From contig JACBWW010000022.1 in NCBI GenBank assembly GCA_020086605.1, positions 3,339,244-3,403,243 on the forward strand: 64,000 nucleotides of DNA. Reading direction: 5' to 3'. Positions within the stretch are counted from its first letter, which is position 1. Every line of letters starts with the position of its first letter. Source of the DNA: Lanius collurio. Taxonomy: Eukaryota > Chordata > Aves > Passeriformes > Laniidae. Under the pieces are notes generated by a model, which was not told the origin of the DNA, searched no databases, and saw only the letters and a program-made list of their open reading frames with translations. Positions 1-12,587 of this stretch are shown piece by piece. The translations under genes were made by a program, and so were the position numbers.

Positions 1-465
1 ATCCAGACACTAATGTCTTTGTTCAAATGACCAACAACAAAATCTAGTCCAGGAAAACCAAGAATCCTGAAAAAAAACCATATTGGCTACAATCTGCATC
101 TGTTGATGAAACACCACAAGGAATGTCTGTCATTAAACTGTATGGCTATAACTGTTGGCATCTTGCTTCTATTTGTATTCAATTTCAATATTTGGGGCTA
201 AGATCAGTTTTCACACAGTTATTTTATCCCTGGAAACTGCCAGTTTTCCCAAAGACTTGAATGAGGTATTTTGTTTAGCACTTGGCTGAGCTGAGTGATG
301 GCCTCATCTGCGTGAGTTATCTGCTCCCAGAGATGAATCAACTGTGCTTTCCTCATTAAGTCAGTCATCTGCAGAGCTTTAGTGTCTTCTCTTCACTACA
401 AGTTCAGCTGTTCATGAAATAAGACTCAGAGTTTTCCCCACTGCTCATGAGGGCTTGCACACCTT
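1..465. other. unannotated flank left of LTR
   Basis: AT-rich single-copy-looking sequence. I see no open frame, repeat or RNA gene that I can support. It forms the left flank of the solo LTR, and I see no clear target-site duplication with the right flank after 954. Confidence 0.4.
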
Positions 466-954
466 TGTTGTGGTTTAAGCCCAGCTGGTGACACGACACC
501 AATGCAGCAGCTCACTGCCCTTGGGATGGGAGAGAATCAGGAGAGTGAAAGTGAGGAAACAGATGGACTGAGATAAAGTTGAATAAAGAAAAGGCTGCAC
601 ACAAGCAAAGCAAACCAAGGAATTCTTTCACCACATCCCATGGGTGTTCAGCTCCATCATGCTTGGTGGTTACTTGGGGAGACAAATGCCATCACTCCAA
701 ACATCCCCCCAGCTTTCCATGCTGAGTGTGATGCCAGATGGTCTGGAATATCCCTTTGGTCAGCTGGGGTCACCTGTCCTGGCTGTGTCCCCTCCCAGTG
801 TGTTATCAACACTGAGTTATCAACACTCCCAGTGTGTTATCAACACTGAGTTATCAGCCTGAGTTATCAACACTCTTTTCAGCACAAAGCCAAAGCACAG
901 CCCCATAACAGCCCTACGAAAAAAACTGGCTTTATCCCAGACAAAAGCAGAACA
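466..954 (-). mobile_element. solo LTR of an avian endogenous retrovirus
   Basis: The block matches, from memory of the family, a very common avian retroviral LTR lying on the minus strand. Its 5' end reads TGTTCTGCTTTTGTCTGGGA on the minus strand (starting at 954) and its 3' end is at 466 in a TGTTGTGG-type inverted terminus, giving TG...CA ends. Landmarks in between fit the family: the block ending in cacagcc at 895-903, the segment about ggaatatccctttggtcagc (747-766), and the pair of lysine-tRNA-rich-looking A/C segments near 600. No retroviral coding region or second LTR flanks it, so it is best read as a solo LTR left by recombination. It is non-coding, and the small open frames across it are meaningless. 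An internal duplication is listed separately. The family is recognised by eye, and the exact subfamily is not assigned. Confidence 0.75.
792..875. repeat. 34-bp tandem duplication inside the LTR
   Basis: A 34-bp unit starting ctcccagtgtgttatcaaca at 792 is repeated at 826 without change over most of its length, followed by a partial third copy (gagttatcaacact) ending near 875. It lies in the part of the LTR corresponding to the 5' (U3) half on the minus strand, where the family normally has one copy of the tgttatcaacact motif. I infer a local duplication within this copy or subfamily. Confidence 0.85.
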
Positions 955-3287
955 TCATACAACACAGATGAATGTTCTTCTACTGAACATAAATTTGTTC
1001 TTAGAAAATTAAAAGGTCTGGGCTTTTTATTCTTTAGCTGAAGCATGTTAATCACTCCAGAAAGTAATGGAAAGATAGCAAAGGAATGCAATCTTCTGTG
1101 AAGGAGTTTTCTGGAGATGAAACTGGCCAGAATTCTTCATTCATAGTAAAACTCTGCCTGAAATTTTACTTCGGTCCAACTTTAAATCCAAAATTTTTGA
1201 AGCTTATTTCTTAAAGGAAATTCTATATGCTGTATGCTATAAGGAGGCCAAAGGCTGGAATTTTCAAAGCAAGTTGATGTGACACAGAACACAAGCTCTT
1301 TGGCCAAGGAGTGTGTCCAATTCAGACCTTTCAAGTTCCAAATCCCGTGGCCCCAGTGACCCTATTTTAGTTTCTCAGTAGACAAATGTCTGGGGAAAGG
1401 GAAGACTTTCTGTGTTTATCCAGGACTTCTGGAACTGTGGCTCCACAAGCCTCAGGGCTTGACATGAGTTTACTAACAAACAGTTCCTAGTTTGTAAAGT
1501 TACTAAAGAAACAACTGTTGGTCCCAAATTCTCTCAAAACATTGTCCAGATGTGGATTGATCATCACACTGAATTTAGTATCAAACATGCATGCACAGAC
1601 ATTTGTGTGGGAAATGCTGGACAAGCATTCAGGTAGGGCTGTTCTGCATCGTTTTTCATGCAGGTGGCTTTGCCTGGGCTGGCAGAATTTCTGATGCATT
1701 TTGTTTAAAACAGAAAATGTTATACAGATGTAGATGCAGTCGACAAAAGAAGTAAAAAGGTCTCTTCAGTATTTCCTAGGCTACTCCTCTTTTCCTTACA
1801 ACATTTAGAGGCTATAAAGCAATCAAACATGCTCTTAATAAGCATAATCCTGAAGAAAAGCATTTTTCTTCAATTAAAAAAATAACTAGCAATTAACCCA
1901 TAAGACGACTTTCAATGACCAAAAAAAACCCCAAAACACACCTACTAACACTGTGTTGCCATCAATTCCATTACTCTTTTAACAGTCTTTTCTGTAGTTC
2001 TGATCATAGCATGAAATCTCCCCAGCAGCCACATTAACTTCCAAAAATACATTGACAAACAACCTTGCATACAGCTAAAATATATCTCAGTTTAAAGTTG
2101 GAAAGTTTTTCAAAACCCAGATAGGCTGGGTTTTGCAGCAGAACAAGAAATACATGCAAACTGTAGCAAATTTTCACATTTTTGCTATCACTGGATCATA
2201 ACAAAGAAAAGCACAGTTCTGCTGAAGCAAAGCATATATGCTCAGTAACTGAGGTGAAAGAAACTGTGGAATATAAAATCTACAATGCCACAAGTCCATA
2301 AAAATCAATAAAAACCCCTTCAACACAGAATGAAACACACATCAGCTGATGCTTTTGAAGTACAAAGGTAGAAAGTTATTTTTTATAAAAACAGTTCAAG
2401 TGAAAAAATATACTTCTCTGCCCACGTCAGGATTATATTCAAGGTTTCTTGAGTCATTGCCTTTGTGTGTTGTTTTCTGAAAAAACTTTCTCTTGGGTCC
2501 AAATCTCAGTCCCAAAATAACCTATGTTGATTTCAACAAAACTTCTCCTTTGTAAACAGTGTTGGAGAAAAATTTTACAAGACAGCATCATTCAAAAGTT
2601 TTAAGGAGGAGGGGGTTGGAATCACTCAGGTGTAGATATTGCCACAGGGGAAACAGCACAGCGTGTGAACTTGCCTTGTTCACAGTTTAAAAGCCATTTT
2701 TCTGTGTCTTTCATTATTTATACAGTCTATGTTACCAAGTATATGAAACACAATAAATCCATCAGAAAACTGTTCAAAAGAAACACTATTAAATATAAAG
2801 CCACTGGGTTCAAACCCATCTTTGGTTAGCACATGGCTATGGGTCTTCAATCAATGCATGCTGGAATGATTTGAAGAGAAACAAAATTCTCTTAAGCCCC
2901 TTTGCAGACTTTTAACTCTGCTCACTAGTGAGGAGAGTCACTAAAATAAGTCCAAAAAGATGGAAAGTACATGATCCTAAAGAATAAATCATCTTCTTGC
3001 CATTGCAAAATAACCCCTTTGCAGGGCAGTCACTGAGCAGGCTAAGAAAATACCCATGTGGCTTTACAACATGCTGCTCCAGAGTGGAAATGCTGCAGTG
3101 TAATGGCAAATTTCCCCAAAACCTAAAGTGACCTACAGAGGACAACCCAAAATTAATCTTCCCAAGAAGCCTACCTTAAACTTCTCCCAGCAAGCTCATA
3201 TTACACTCTTATATTGGCTCACTATTCCCAGACTAAGGAGCAGTTCAGACATGGAAGTGCTGACAGGCATCTACAGCAGAGGAGACT
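955..3287. other. AT-rich intergenic stretch
   Basis: About 2.3 kb with no supported gene, RNA or mobile element. It contains short A-rich runs (for example around 1875-1935 and 2395-2410) and scattered chance frames below 80 codons. It would lie downstream of the proposed minus-strand gene. Confidence 0.4.
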
Positions 3288-3410
3288 GAACTGTTTCAGT
3301 TGGGAGGGACCTGCAATGACCATCGTGTCCAACTACCCGACCAATTCAGGGCTGACCAAGTTAAAGCATCCCATCAAGGGCACTGTGCCTTCAGACACTT
3401 TTACAGACAG
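3288..3410 (-). mobile_element. CR1 LINE 3'-end fragment
   Basis: The segment reading ttcagttgggagggacc (3294 onward), then gtccaacta and ttcagggctgaccaagttaa, is the complement of the conserved 3' end of bird CR1 elements, so the element lies on the minus strand. It is 5'-truncated, as almost all CR1 copies are, and somewhat diverged. A plus-strand frame at 3214-3429 overlaps it and is not a gene. Confidence 0.8.
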
Positions 3411-6034
3411 ATTTACACAAGCACTGTAAACAGAGCATATACAGTATAAATACACTGTATATTCTTACTAGAACATTGTTTTCTAGAAGTCAGCTGAGCA
3501 ACAATAAGCCTTTTCAACCTTGAATTTGAGCAGGTAGGTAATAGCAGTTAATCTGCAGTAGCAAAGCTGACACTGATTATAAAATGATACCTATCTAATG
3601 GTCATTTTATTTCTTATTACAGCCTGTTGAAAATTAAATTTTCTCCTAGAAACTAAATTACTCTAAGAACTTTCTCCTTGGACTACTTTTGGATCTGGAA
3701 TTGCTATGAAATATTATGCAATTCACATTTAAACTCATTTATCAGAAGCTACTCATGCCTGCTCCCTAGGACTGGGAGAGGCTGGGGGCAATGAGTCTGT
3801 TTGTTCCTTATTCCTGATGCTGAGCCAAGCCCTGCTCTGTTGATGCTTCCTGGGCTGGGAAATGAGAATCCCTGCTTTATTCAAAAAGACATACTCGCAG
3901 GCAATACTTGACTTTGAACCCAGATAAACAAAAATTCAGAGATCTCAAGCAGTGACTCTGTGGTGTTCATATCTTCACATATTTACTAAATGTATGATGT
4001 TCTGCACCAAAATAGCACAAGGACAAAATGCTCAAGACATCAATTCCTTTCATTTCTAATACATTTCCTGAGTGATAGAGTTTGCAGCTGCTGCTTCCAT
4101 ATCTTATAGGGCTGCACAGAGGGGATCTGCAAGGAGGGAAAGTTAACACAGCTATAGCAGTTTAAATAAAAAAGGATTAGTCTTCCTCTGGATGCATGGA
4201 AGCTGCACCTGGAATTTTAATATTGATCAAAACATTTGCCAAGTGCCACACAGCCCTTCTGAAGCTCTCCAAGGGAATATTTACCATCAGTCAGACTCCT
4301 AAGAACAACAGTATTTTCCATCACTGATGTTACTGGAGGGTGTGTTCTGTTTTTCTAATTTCATAGGGCAATCCAGTCCAGTCCAGTGTTATCAATTCAA
4401 TTATGTCAAAAGCTGCCAACAGTAAATCTGCCAAAAGTCTTTGAACAATGAATAAACAAAAAAAGCCAAAAACAACTCAGCAGACCTGAACAGGACTTTC
4501 TTAAACCAAGACCTCAAGAGATGAAACTAAATCAACTTATTACTTAAATTGCCCCAAGGTCTCAATCGCTTTCTACTTTAAAGGGTCAGGACAGGAAAAT
4601 AGGTTAATTCAATATTTTGACTGAATATGAGGGGTTATATAGAGATCCATATGTAAAGTACTAAACCATCCCATCTCCTTTCATTCATTTGCTGTTCAAT
4701 GCTTAAATGTGCATCAAGTAAATTTTGCTTGTTACTTACTGTAACAGCATATGGCCAAATAGATTTACAATAAACCACTTCCTATCTTAATTTCCAAAAC
4801 CTTGGCAAAATCTCAGAACTGCATAAAATTCTCCTTCCTGCAATGGTTTCAAGCTAGACTAATGAAGTAGTGCCTGCTTTATACCAACAGACAGCTCTGA
4901 GCATGCACCACAGATGCATCAGTTTATTGAAAGACATTGTCAAATTAAGAAAAGCAGTTTCTGCAAGCTCTTACACATCCTCTTACTCAAGCCAGGCTTA
5001 CATGAGTCTAATCCACTGGAACCAGCAATTTGTGTGGTTTCCTACAAATACTATGGGACTCCAACAAATTCACAGCTACTGCCATAAATAAACATAACTT
5101 TGTCAGTCGGACACTGCACTGGAGGCAGTGAGGAAGACTTTGGTGTGCCAGGAGCGGGATTTCCGCTGGGTACAGCATGGACAGGCACGGCTCACCCTGC
5201 CCGCTGCCCCACAGCCTCTGCCCTGACAGTGCTGCCCCATCACTTGGTCTGACCATCACGGGGGGAGGCTGTAACCCATACCAAGCCATGGATTGAGGCT
5301 AAAAATAACCTTAGCAGGGAAGGGGGGTTTGTAGGGGACAGACGCTGAGGGAGGCAGAGTGGTTCAGCTGGGGTGGGCGGAAGGAAAAACGACGGAGCGT
5401 TTTGGAAGCACAGCACATTTCTCAGCAAACCAGATGCAGGGCAGCTCCTGCTGCACAAGAGGCCTCTGTACGAGCTGTAAAACCCCCCCTCTGTTTGCTT
5501 CAGGAGCTGAACAGAAATTCTGTCCCTTCAATCTAACAAACAAATAGGCAAGGGGGCAAAGAAAAAGTCCTTAATGGCCTATATACAAAAGACACTTTTA
5601 TCCTGATTGGTTTGATTTCATATCACTGCTTTTGATTTATACAAGCTGATTTTTTTCATTCTCATCATGCATCCTCTTCAGTCACAGATTTAATTAAGAT
5701 TAGGAAAATGAAAAGGTAGTGAGAATTAGTCAGATCTTTGAGACAATATCTGTAACAGTTATTCATTCAGGGCTAGCCAGAAGAGATCATGCATATAACA
5801 CGTAGTGAGAGGAGAGAGTATGTACTATACCATCATTTCTAATGTATGGAAGACAATGTAATTTTCTGCTAGACAAATGTCAAACATGACTAAAAATTAA
5901 TTTTTGTGGAATCTCACGGGTCCCATTTCTGAGCTTGGTTTGTTCAAGATAAACATCTACAGAACCCTTTGGATCATCTGCCTAAGACATACTAACATTT
6001 AAAATGTGTTTCCAGTTAGGGTCTCTTTTCCTTA
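3411..6034. other. intergenic stretch with a GC-richer patch
   Basis: Mostly AT-rich DNA. Positions 5100-5530 are clearly richer in G+C and carry overlapping open frames on both strands (for example 5008-5289 minus, 5359-5547 plus). This is expected where stops are rare, and no frame has a recognisable product. I see no repeat family here. Confidence 0.35.
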
Positions 6035-6040
6035 TTTATT
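6035..6040 (-). terminator. possible poly(A) signal AATAAA
   Basis: TTTATT on the plus strand gives AATAAA on the minus strand. It is the first canonical signal I find downstream of the proposed stop codon at 6953-6955, implying a 3' UTR of roughly 900 bases. Such hexamers are common by chance in AT-rich DNA, so this stands or falls with the terminal exon. Confidence 0.3.
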
Positions 6041-6952
6041 CTCTACAGGTTTTTTAACCAAATATAAGACTGATGGTGAAAAGAAGGGAACTAAATAAAA
6101 TTGATCAAAGCTTTTGCAACAGCAAGTGACACTGCAGCCTCTGCATTGACTGAGAATACAGCTGGGGCAGCCTTGGTGAGAGCAAGTTCTTCATGATTCT
6201 GGAGTCCCTGTGAGACTCAGAGCAAGAGTGACAGGCCTCAGGAGCAAGGAGTGCTGATAAAGTATTATTCTCTGATATTTAGTGAAACAGGCAGCATTTA
6301 GCTCACTCAAGTATTGTTCTAAACAGTAAGACTTCACATACTGACACTTTGCTCAGAAGGGTTACTTTTGTCCCCCCACTCATGATAATAATCATGAAAT
6401 CATTATTATTCACAGATTCAATTTAGATTAGAAAGAACAAAAGATAGCAAATGTTTGCTATTAGGGATGCAGTAATTTTACATCATCATTCATTTTCATG
6501 CATTTTTTGGTAAAGGGGGGAAGACTGAAACAGTTAAGTGCTCATTAAAATTGTCCTTTCCAAATTTTTCCTTTGAGGTTTGTGGCACAGCTTTTCCTCC
6601 CTGGGAGAGTCTGCCTGCACTGGTGCTCAGCAGCAGGGGGGCTCAGAACAAGAGGCAATGGGCAGAGGCTGCCCCAGCAGCAATGGGACTGGGAGGGAGG
6701 CTCAAAGCACCTGTAAACTCTCCCAGAAACACAGCCACACCACAGGGCAGGACAGAAGAGCACAGTAATAAAATGGATAATTGCTTTGTTTCCTGTCTTG
6801 CTGCCTGTAGATAAGGCTCCTCTGCTTTCTCCCTACTGGGAAGGGGATGGCTATTTCTGTTAAGTGCTGCACTCAGTGAGGCCATTCCCACAGAGCCTCC
6901 AAAGTATGGCTGTAACCTCCTCAGGGCAGTGTCTAGACCAGGAAAGTAAAGA

Positions 6953-7064
6953 TCACTTATATTTCCCATTGTCTATTATCTTGTCAAATGCACTCACAGC
7001 AGTGGCAGACACAGACTGCTGGTATAGGTCCTTCACCTCCTGCCATTTCTTATGTTCTTCTGTG
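6953..7064 (-). CDS. candidate last coding exon of the minus-strand gene
   Basis: On the minus strand a textbook acceptor (tttctctctctatag, intron side from 7065) precedes an open segment. After one base that completes a split codon, it reads TEEHKKWQEVKDLYQQ, then SVSATAVSAFDKIIDNGKYK, then TGA at 6953-6955. The peptide is charged, helical and coiled-coil-like. An internal donor (gct|gtgagtg) at 6997 would instead end the exon at 6998 in phase 0, so it could be an internal exon of 67 bases. I prefer the terminal reading because the protein-like sequence continues smoothly through the donor to a stop, and a poly(A) hexamer follows about 0.9 kb on. It needs a preceding exon ending with two bases of a codon. 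I do not recognise the protein, and it could belong to a gene separate from the 27-62 kb chain. Confidence 0.6.
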
Positions 7065-7698
7065 CTATAGAGAGAGAAATGTTGCCTCTAACACAGGGAA
7101 ATGAAAGTTACTTAACACAGGATCAAGCACAGCCAAAGAGAGGAACAGGAAAAGCACCACAAAATTCTGCTGAAAGAAGAAATTGTAGAAAAACTCAGAA
7201 AAGAAACCCAGAGCACTGAGCAAACCATAATGTATTATGAAGGCTCCGAGACCTTATTGCAGCCTTTCAGTTTCACTGGAAACAGGCTGTGCAGAGAGGT
7301 GGTATATGCCCCAACCCATCCAAGGTAAGGCTGGACTGGGCTTTGAGCAACACTATCTTGTTAAAATCCAAGGGGGTAAACTAACTTCAGTATTTGGAGA
7401 TCAAAAGCGATAATTGAATGACCATAAAGTTTAACAAGAGTATTGAACTTAATTGTAGCAAACATCCTGTTGAAGGCTTAGGATAATGACAAGTGATCAG
7501 TGTGCAGGAATGAGTACAAATCTGTATAAGAACACAACAAATTAGTGTAATACAAACATGAAAATAAAAATATAAATCTCTACAGTTTTTAAAAATACAC
7601 ACACAAATATTTGTTTTGCACAATCTGTAGCAATTTTGCATCACATCACTCATAGGCATGTTTTCATACTACAGTGCCTCTTACTGCTATTTCCTCAC

Positions 7699-7731
7699 TC
7701 TGCTCCTCCTTCCACACCCATAACAGAAGGA
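7699..7731 (-). CDS. weak candidate exon (33 bases)
   Basis: Minus strand: a good acceptor (cctttttacag) and a donor aga|gtgagg enclose 33 bases open in all three frames. The frame that fits the next exon at 7064 (two-base carry-over) reads PSVMGVEGGA. Being open in all frames, it carries little coding evidence, and similar short pieces occur by chance on the plus strand. Confidence 0.25.
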
Positions 7732-8331
7732 CTGTAAAAAGGAATTAAAATTCACAGCACACGTTTCAGATACTGCGTAATCTGAGTTGCAAACCCACCA
7801 GTGAGACATGAAAGACATCCCCAAACACTTGACAGCAAACTGCAAAAGCCTAACCTCCAGCCAACACAGATTTGTCAACATGGGTTTTTAAGCATGATGA
7901 TACCACATGTGCATTACTAGCAGGTTAGAGACATTTAAATCTTTCTTGAAGTACCAAAGAGAAATACCCTCAGGAAAAATGATTATTTAATCAGAGCAGG
8001 CTGCTTAGTTGTGCATTTAAATCTGAAAAATCAGTGTCTTGCAGTATATTTTTATAAACAAAGGGGAAGAGCACTCAGCAAACTGCCATGGAGAGAAACG
8101 CTCAGGTTCAGCAGGAACTGAGCAGAACAGGTCCTTTGCACTGTGAAGCACTGCTGTATTCTCCTGGGAAAGAGCTGCTCTCACAAGTAATTTAAGGTCT
8201 AATATTTTCTTCTTAATCTAGAATGTTCTGTAATAACTTTCTAGACATGAATTGCAACAAGGTTTTGTAATCTACCTACTTACAAAAAGAGAAATCTTCC
8301 TCTAACCTTGCACACCACAAATATTCCTCAC

Positions 8332-8384
8332 TGTGACAGTGAAATCAGCAATATTTTTCCAGGAATACATTTCAAATTGAAAAA
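8332..8384 (-). CDS. weak candidate exon (53 bases)
   Basis: Minus strand: acceptor ...ggatttacag and donor aca|gtgagg. Two frames are open: FQFEMYSWKNIADFTVT, and FFNLKCIPGKILLISLS, which would fit the phase of 7699-7731. The first looks more protein-like. The acceptor has a poor pyrimidine tract. Confidence 0.28.
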
Positions 8385-9949
8385 CTGTAAATCCTTTGTG
8401 GAGGAATAATCAAAGTATCAAACCTAAATCTGCAGCCTTAAGGATTGTAGCAAACCCATGTGCTCTGTGGCGAGAGCAGAGACTTTAATTCATAGCACAT
8501 GTTGAAAAGCAATTTAACACAAATATTTTTCTATTATCATGTTTAAAACCTGCCTCCAAAGAAATATTGTGAATAAATATGGAATGTATGAATTAAGTGT
8601 AGTTTCCCTTCAATTTAATCTTAGATTCTCCTGAAGTTGTATATTAGCAGGTAAAAGCTGTTTATCTGGGGTTTGGTAGTTCAATATAAAAGACAGCACC
8701 CTATACAAAATGAGTCTCTGTGTCTTGGGGAAGATTATTTCTCTGTATTATAGTGCTACATAGTGCTAAATCCCCCTCACTGCTGTTAATACTGAACAAA
8801 AATGTTTCACCTTCACACATCAAAGTGTGCCAATTTAAGATACCAGGGGCTCTGCACTCTCCAGAGGAAAAAGAAAATAAATATTAAAATTTAGATATTA
8901 AATGGAAACATCTGAAAAAAATTGACAAAAAGAGCAATTTTTATGACCATACAGATGAACAAAAGAAAAAGATGAGCAGAGTCTGCAGATATCTAAAACT
9001 ATCTGTTAAGTATCTTCAGAAGCCTTTTACCTTTTTACCAGCACTGGGAACATAATTAGAAAAAGCATTTCACAAATATTTATGCAAGTTAAGATCCAAG
9101 ACTGATGTCCACAACCTTTAGTACTTGCTTTTGATCCACATTTTCCTGACCATTTGTTTGCAGCGCACAGTTCGATCTGGTGCAGCGTTTCACACACGGG
9201 GGCAGATGGATCACAGCAGTGACAGGACAGCTCAATACAGACACCAATCAAGAGCAGACCAGCTCATCGGTGGCCAGATTAACTCTGGAACATTTCTGAG
9301 GATGTAATTCACACCTACTCTTGAGGGGGCAAGATCCTGAGCTTGTTAAAGCTCCAATTATATGAGCAGGGATGCATCAGTGGGATTTGTCTCTTGCTCA
9401 GCATTGAGACACACATTTTTTCCAGGCTTCTGCACTGCTCAGTAATCCCTCAGAGCTAAGAAGTCTGACAGATCCCAGTTTGCTGCCTGACACCAACTTA
9501 ACAACACTGAACAAAACCAGCCAGTCCATAGCTCAAGTGCTGGCTTACCCCACAGCCTCTGAAGCTCAGCACCTCCTCTGCCTACCCAGGGTAATATCAC
9601 CCTGCTTCAGCAGGGTCCTGGAAATGTGTTTTGTAATGACAAAGAGAGGAAATTGCAGATATTTTGTTATATTACACCCTCCCTTGGCCCCTTCTCCCCA
9701 TCAAACAAAAAGAAAAAAGGACTCTCCAATATTTGGAGAATTAATCCAGTGTTGTGCACTGAGTCGATGAGAAAAAGTCACACAACAGAAAATTCTCAAG
9801 AAAAACTGTACTTCTAGTTCTGTTTCTACTTTTAAGATTCCTCTTCTCAGTTCTCCTGGACAGATTATGTCCATTTTTTCCCTCCTGGACCACTGTCCCA
9901 CTGAAATTTCCCTTTAATTTCTGTCGCAGGAATTCTTTGGGGAACTCAC

Positions 9950-9982
9950 GGCTCCAAGTTCAAATTGGTTCTCAGTCAGGCT
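9950..9982 (-). CDS. candidate exon SLTENQFELGA
   Basis: Minus strand: acceptor gattattttgtag and donor gcc|gtgagtt bound 33 bases with only one open frame (SLTENQFELGA), phase 0 to 0. An in-frame TAG lies exactly at the acceptor, so the frame opens at the proposed boundary. It is short, so chance is not excluded. Confidence 0.35.
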
Positions 9983-11230
9983 CTACAAAATAATCTCTTG
10001 CTTGCACTTTGCAAGCTTTACTGTCAATGCCATGGGTTTTGGATTATTCACAAAATCCTTTTGCAATTATCATTTCTATTAATCTAGTTGTAGTGGCTGA
10101 AGGCCTTTCTGAAGAGTACTGCTCCCAAGATGTTCTTTTTTAAACTTGGCAACCACATGTGTTTGTCCAACACAATTACTTTTTCCCAGGATTTCCAAAT
10201 TTCTCCTATACAAAATATTTTCCATGCCCAGCCTAGGGTTTCAGAAGAAACACTTCTTTCTGTTCTATTTAAAAGTAATATTTGGTGATCCTCTAAGCAA
10301 GTCCTTTGATGTGTCTCTGGCTTTTATTTTGGCTAAAGGCCCAGACTCAGAATGAAGCCTTGCAGGCAATCTACCATAGCAAACACCCCAGGAAAAGAGG
10401 AGAAGTGTTAGTGGAAGTGGCAGCCCGAGCAGCTGCACTCACAGGCCATTTAATGCTTCTGCAGACGGCTCAGCTGCTGCTCTCCCAGGGCAGAGCAGGA
10501 CCACGAGGCTGTTATCACACCTCAGGGAGGCACAGCCAAGGTTACCCACTGCAGGTAGGGTTTTTACTGGCCTTCTAGAAAAACATTCTGCTCTGGGATT
10601 GTGTTTATGTTAATATTGAATTTAAACAACAACAACCACAAATTTATCACATTTATCACATTTTTAACAAATCTATACAGCAGAGCAATACAGTATCAAC
10701 AGGATAAAAGAGGAACCACTTGAATACATACAGGGAAATGGGCATATGGCTTGTCAAACAATCCAGCACTCAAAGGATGAAGGCATCAGGAAATGAGGAC
10801 TCCAGCCACAGAACCATGAGTGTGCATAACCATGCAGAAATCTCTTAATTCTGAATGACACTTCTATCACAAAAAACCCGTGTGTTTTTATAGCATCATG
10901 TACACTAGACAGCATGGGGAAAATGGAACAGACAGCTATTAAAAGCATCCTTGGAACCATCATAAATACCCATTTTCATTTTTAGCTTGAAATTTCTCTA
11001 GCTCCACTATCAAGAGGTGATTTATCATCTTTCATTTTTCACATTATCTGTAAATAGGTTATTCCCAGTAGTGTTGCTGTAAGAAACATTTGTCACAGCT
11101 GTAAGAGGAGGGAGCCTGGCTAATTTCTAGATTCAGAAACCAAGACGAATAGTCTTTCTTCCCCTGCAAACAGCTCTGAACATCAGTCAAACTCTTTCTT
11201 CTGAAGTTAAATAGTATTTTCTAATCTTAC

Positions 11231-11269
11231 AAGTACCTTCAACCTCTTTTTTCTCTTCATATTCTGATA
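11231..11269 (-). CDS. candidate exon YQNMKRKKRLKVL
   Basis: Minus strand: acceptor agatcattctaag and donor ctt|gtaagatt enclose 39 bases reading YQNMKRKKRLKVL, phase 0 to 0. The surrounding frame is open well beyond the acceptor (11207-11398), so the left boundary is not forced. The strongly basic peptide may simply reflect an A-rich stretch. Confidence 0.3.
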
Positions 11270-12385
11270 CTTAGAATGATCTGTGCCACTACATTTGCTA
11301 CTAATTATGATGTAAGCTTGTAAAAAAGCAACTTTGTGAAACAAGGATGGTAAAATATGGAAGTATGTGGGAAAAAATACTAGAACACAGAAAGCCATTG
11401 TTAGTTTATCAAGTAATTACCATTTTGTAATAGTAAATGTTTGTCAACTACCAGTTTAACTTCATTAACCCTCTCTTCTCCCTTCTAGCTGATTAACCTT
11501 CCAGTGTGCAAGAGATGTATTCTGGCCTACCTAGACAACAAACTTGCTCTAAAACAGCCTCTTTCCCAAATGTCACTGGGTCCTTGCTCAGCTGAAGACA
11601 CCTATTTGTATCACTCTGCACCACACAGTGATGAAAAAGCACACATAAGAAATGAACACTATATTAGGACATCAGGAAGAGACCTTTCTACTGATAAGAA
11701 CCCTGCTCAGCTGGGTTTTTTAAAAAAAAAAGCTGAGAAATACTCAGTGATCTAATAATCTACTGAGTGTCAAACCTTCATTCAGCACTGAAAATCTGAA
11801 AACTGGATAGAAAGAAGTGATTAAAATGATCCTTTTTAAGGCTCAACCTACTGCTAATTGGTCACGACCCTCATGCAGAACTTCATCTGTGACACCAGTA
11901 GAACAGAAATTATAATGCTACTTTAATAACCTGAAAGAACTTTGCTACTAAAAGACTGAATCATTTCTTTAATATTAAACAGTACATTTACTCTGCAAAT
12001 GATGGACCAGTATGTCACTGGAATGCACAGTTTTAGTCAGCCAAGACTTTTCCTTATTAAAAAAGAACAGAAATCACTGTGAGCTGAATCCCACAGTCCT
12101 TTCCCCTACAAAACTGTCTTTGAGGTCAATAGAAAATTTGGCTATTAAAGAATGTTGAACTCTGACCCCTGGAATAACACAGCACAAGTCATATTCAGTC
12201 TTGAAAATAACCACCCATCCTAGGTCTGGAAAGATTTCAAAACAGGGGAAACAAGACATCCTTTTTTTATTATTCTTTACTAAAATTCACAAAACCAGAA
12301 AGATTACAGCTTAGTCTGGTAAACCATTTGAGCTTCCCCATTCGCTGGCCTTTATCGTTTACTGCACAATTATTTTTTCTTTTAG

Positions 12386-12587
12386 GATACACAAGACATA
12401 ACAAAGACCATAAATTTAATCTCTTGAGAGTGAAGCAGCATTTATCATTAGACACATCAAGCACAATAAGAGGGAATATTGTCAGTAAGCCCAATGTGCT
12501 TTTCCAAACTGCAGCAGCTGTGGATGATGATGGACAAGGAGAGAATGTAAACCAAACACCTTTCTTTTATTCTGTGGGACATTTTAG
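12386..12587 (+). CDS. plus-strand candidate exon of 202 bases
   Basis: A strong acceptor (attattttttcttttag, ending 12385) and a donor ttttag|gtgaga (12588) bound a frame open throughout, containing NKDHKFNLLRVKQH and, later, VDDDGQGENVNQTPFF. The frame also stays open 58 bases upstream of the acceptor and hits TGA at the donor itself. It lies on the strand opposite to the main candidate gene. Frames of this length occur by chance elsewhere in the window, so it may equally be an exon of a non-coding RNA or nothing. Confidence 0.22.

Noticed and set aside
640..862. Two plus-strand frames of about 70 codons
   Set aside because: They lie inside the solo LTR and are antisense to it.
4730..4745. 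Minus-strand donor-like gtaagtaac
   Set aside because: No acceptor with a pyrimidine tract and no open frame upstream.
5918..5956. Minus-strand segment MFILNKPSSEMGP with donor gtgagatt
   Set aside because: Acceptor only moderate, two frames look equally good, and it lies beyond the proposed stop and poly(A) signal.
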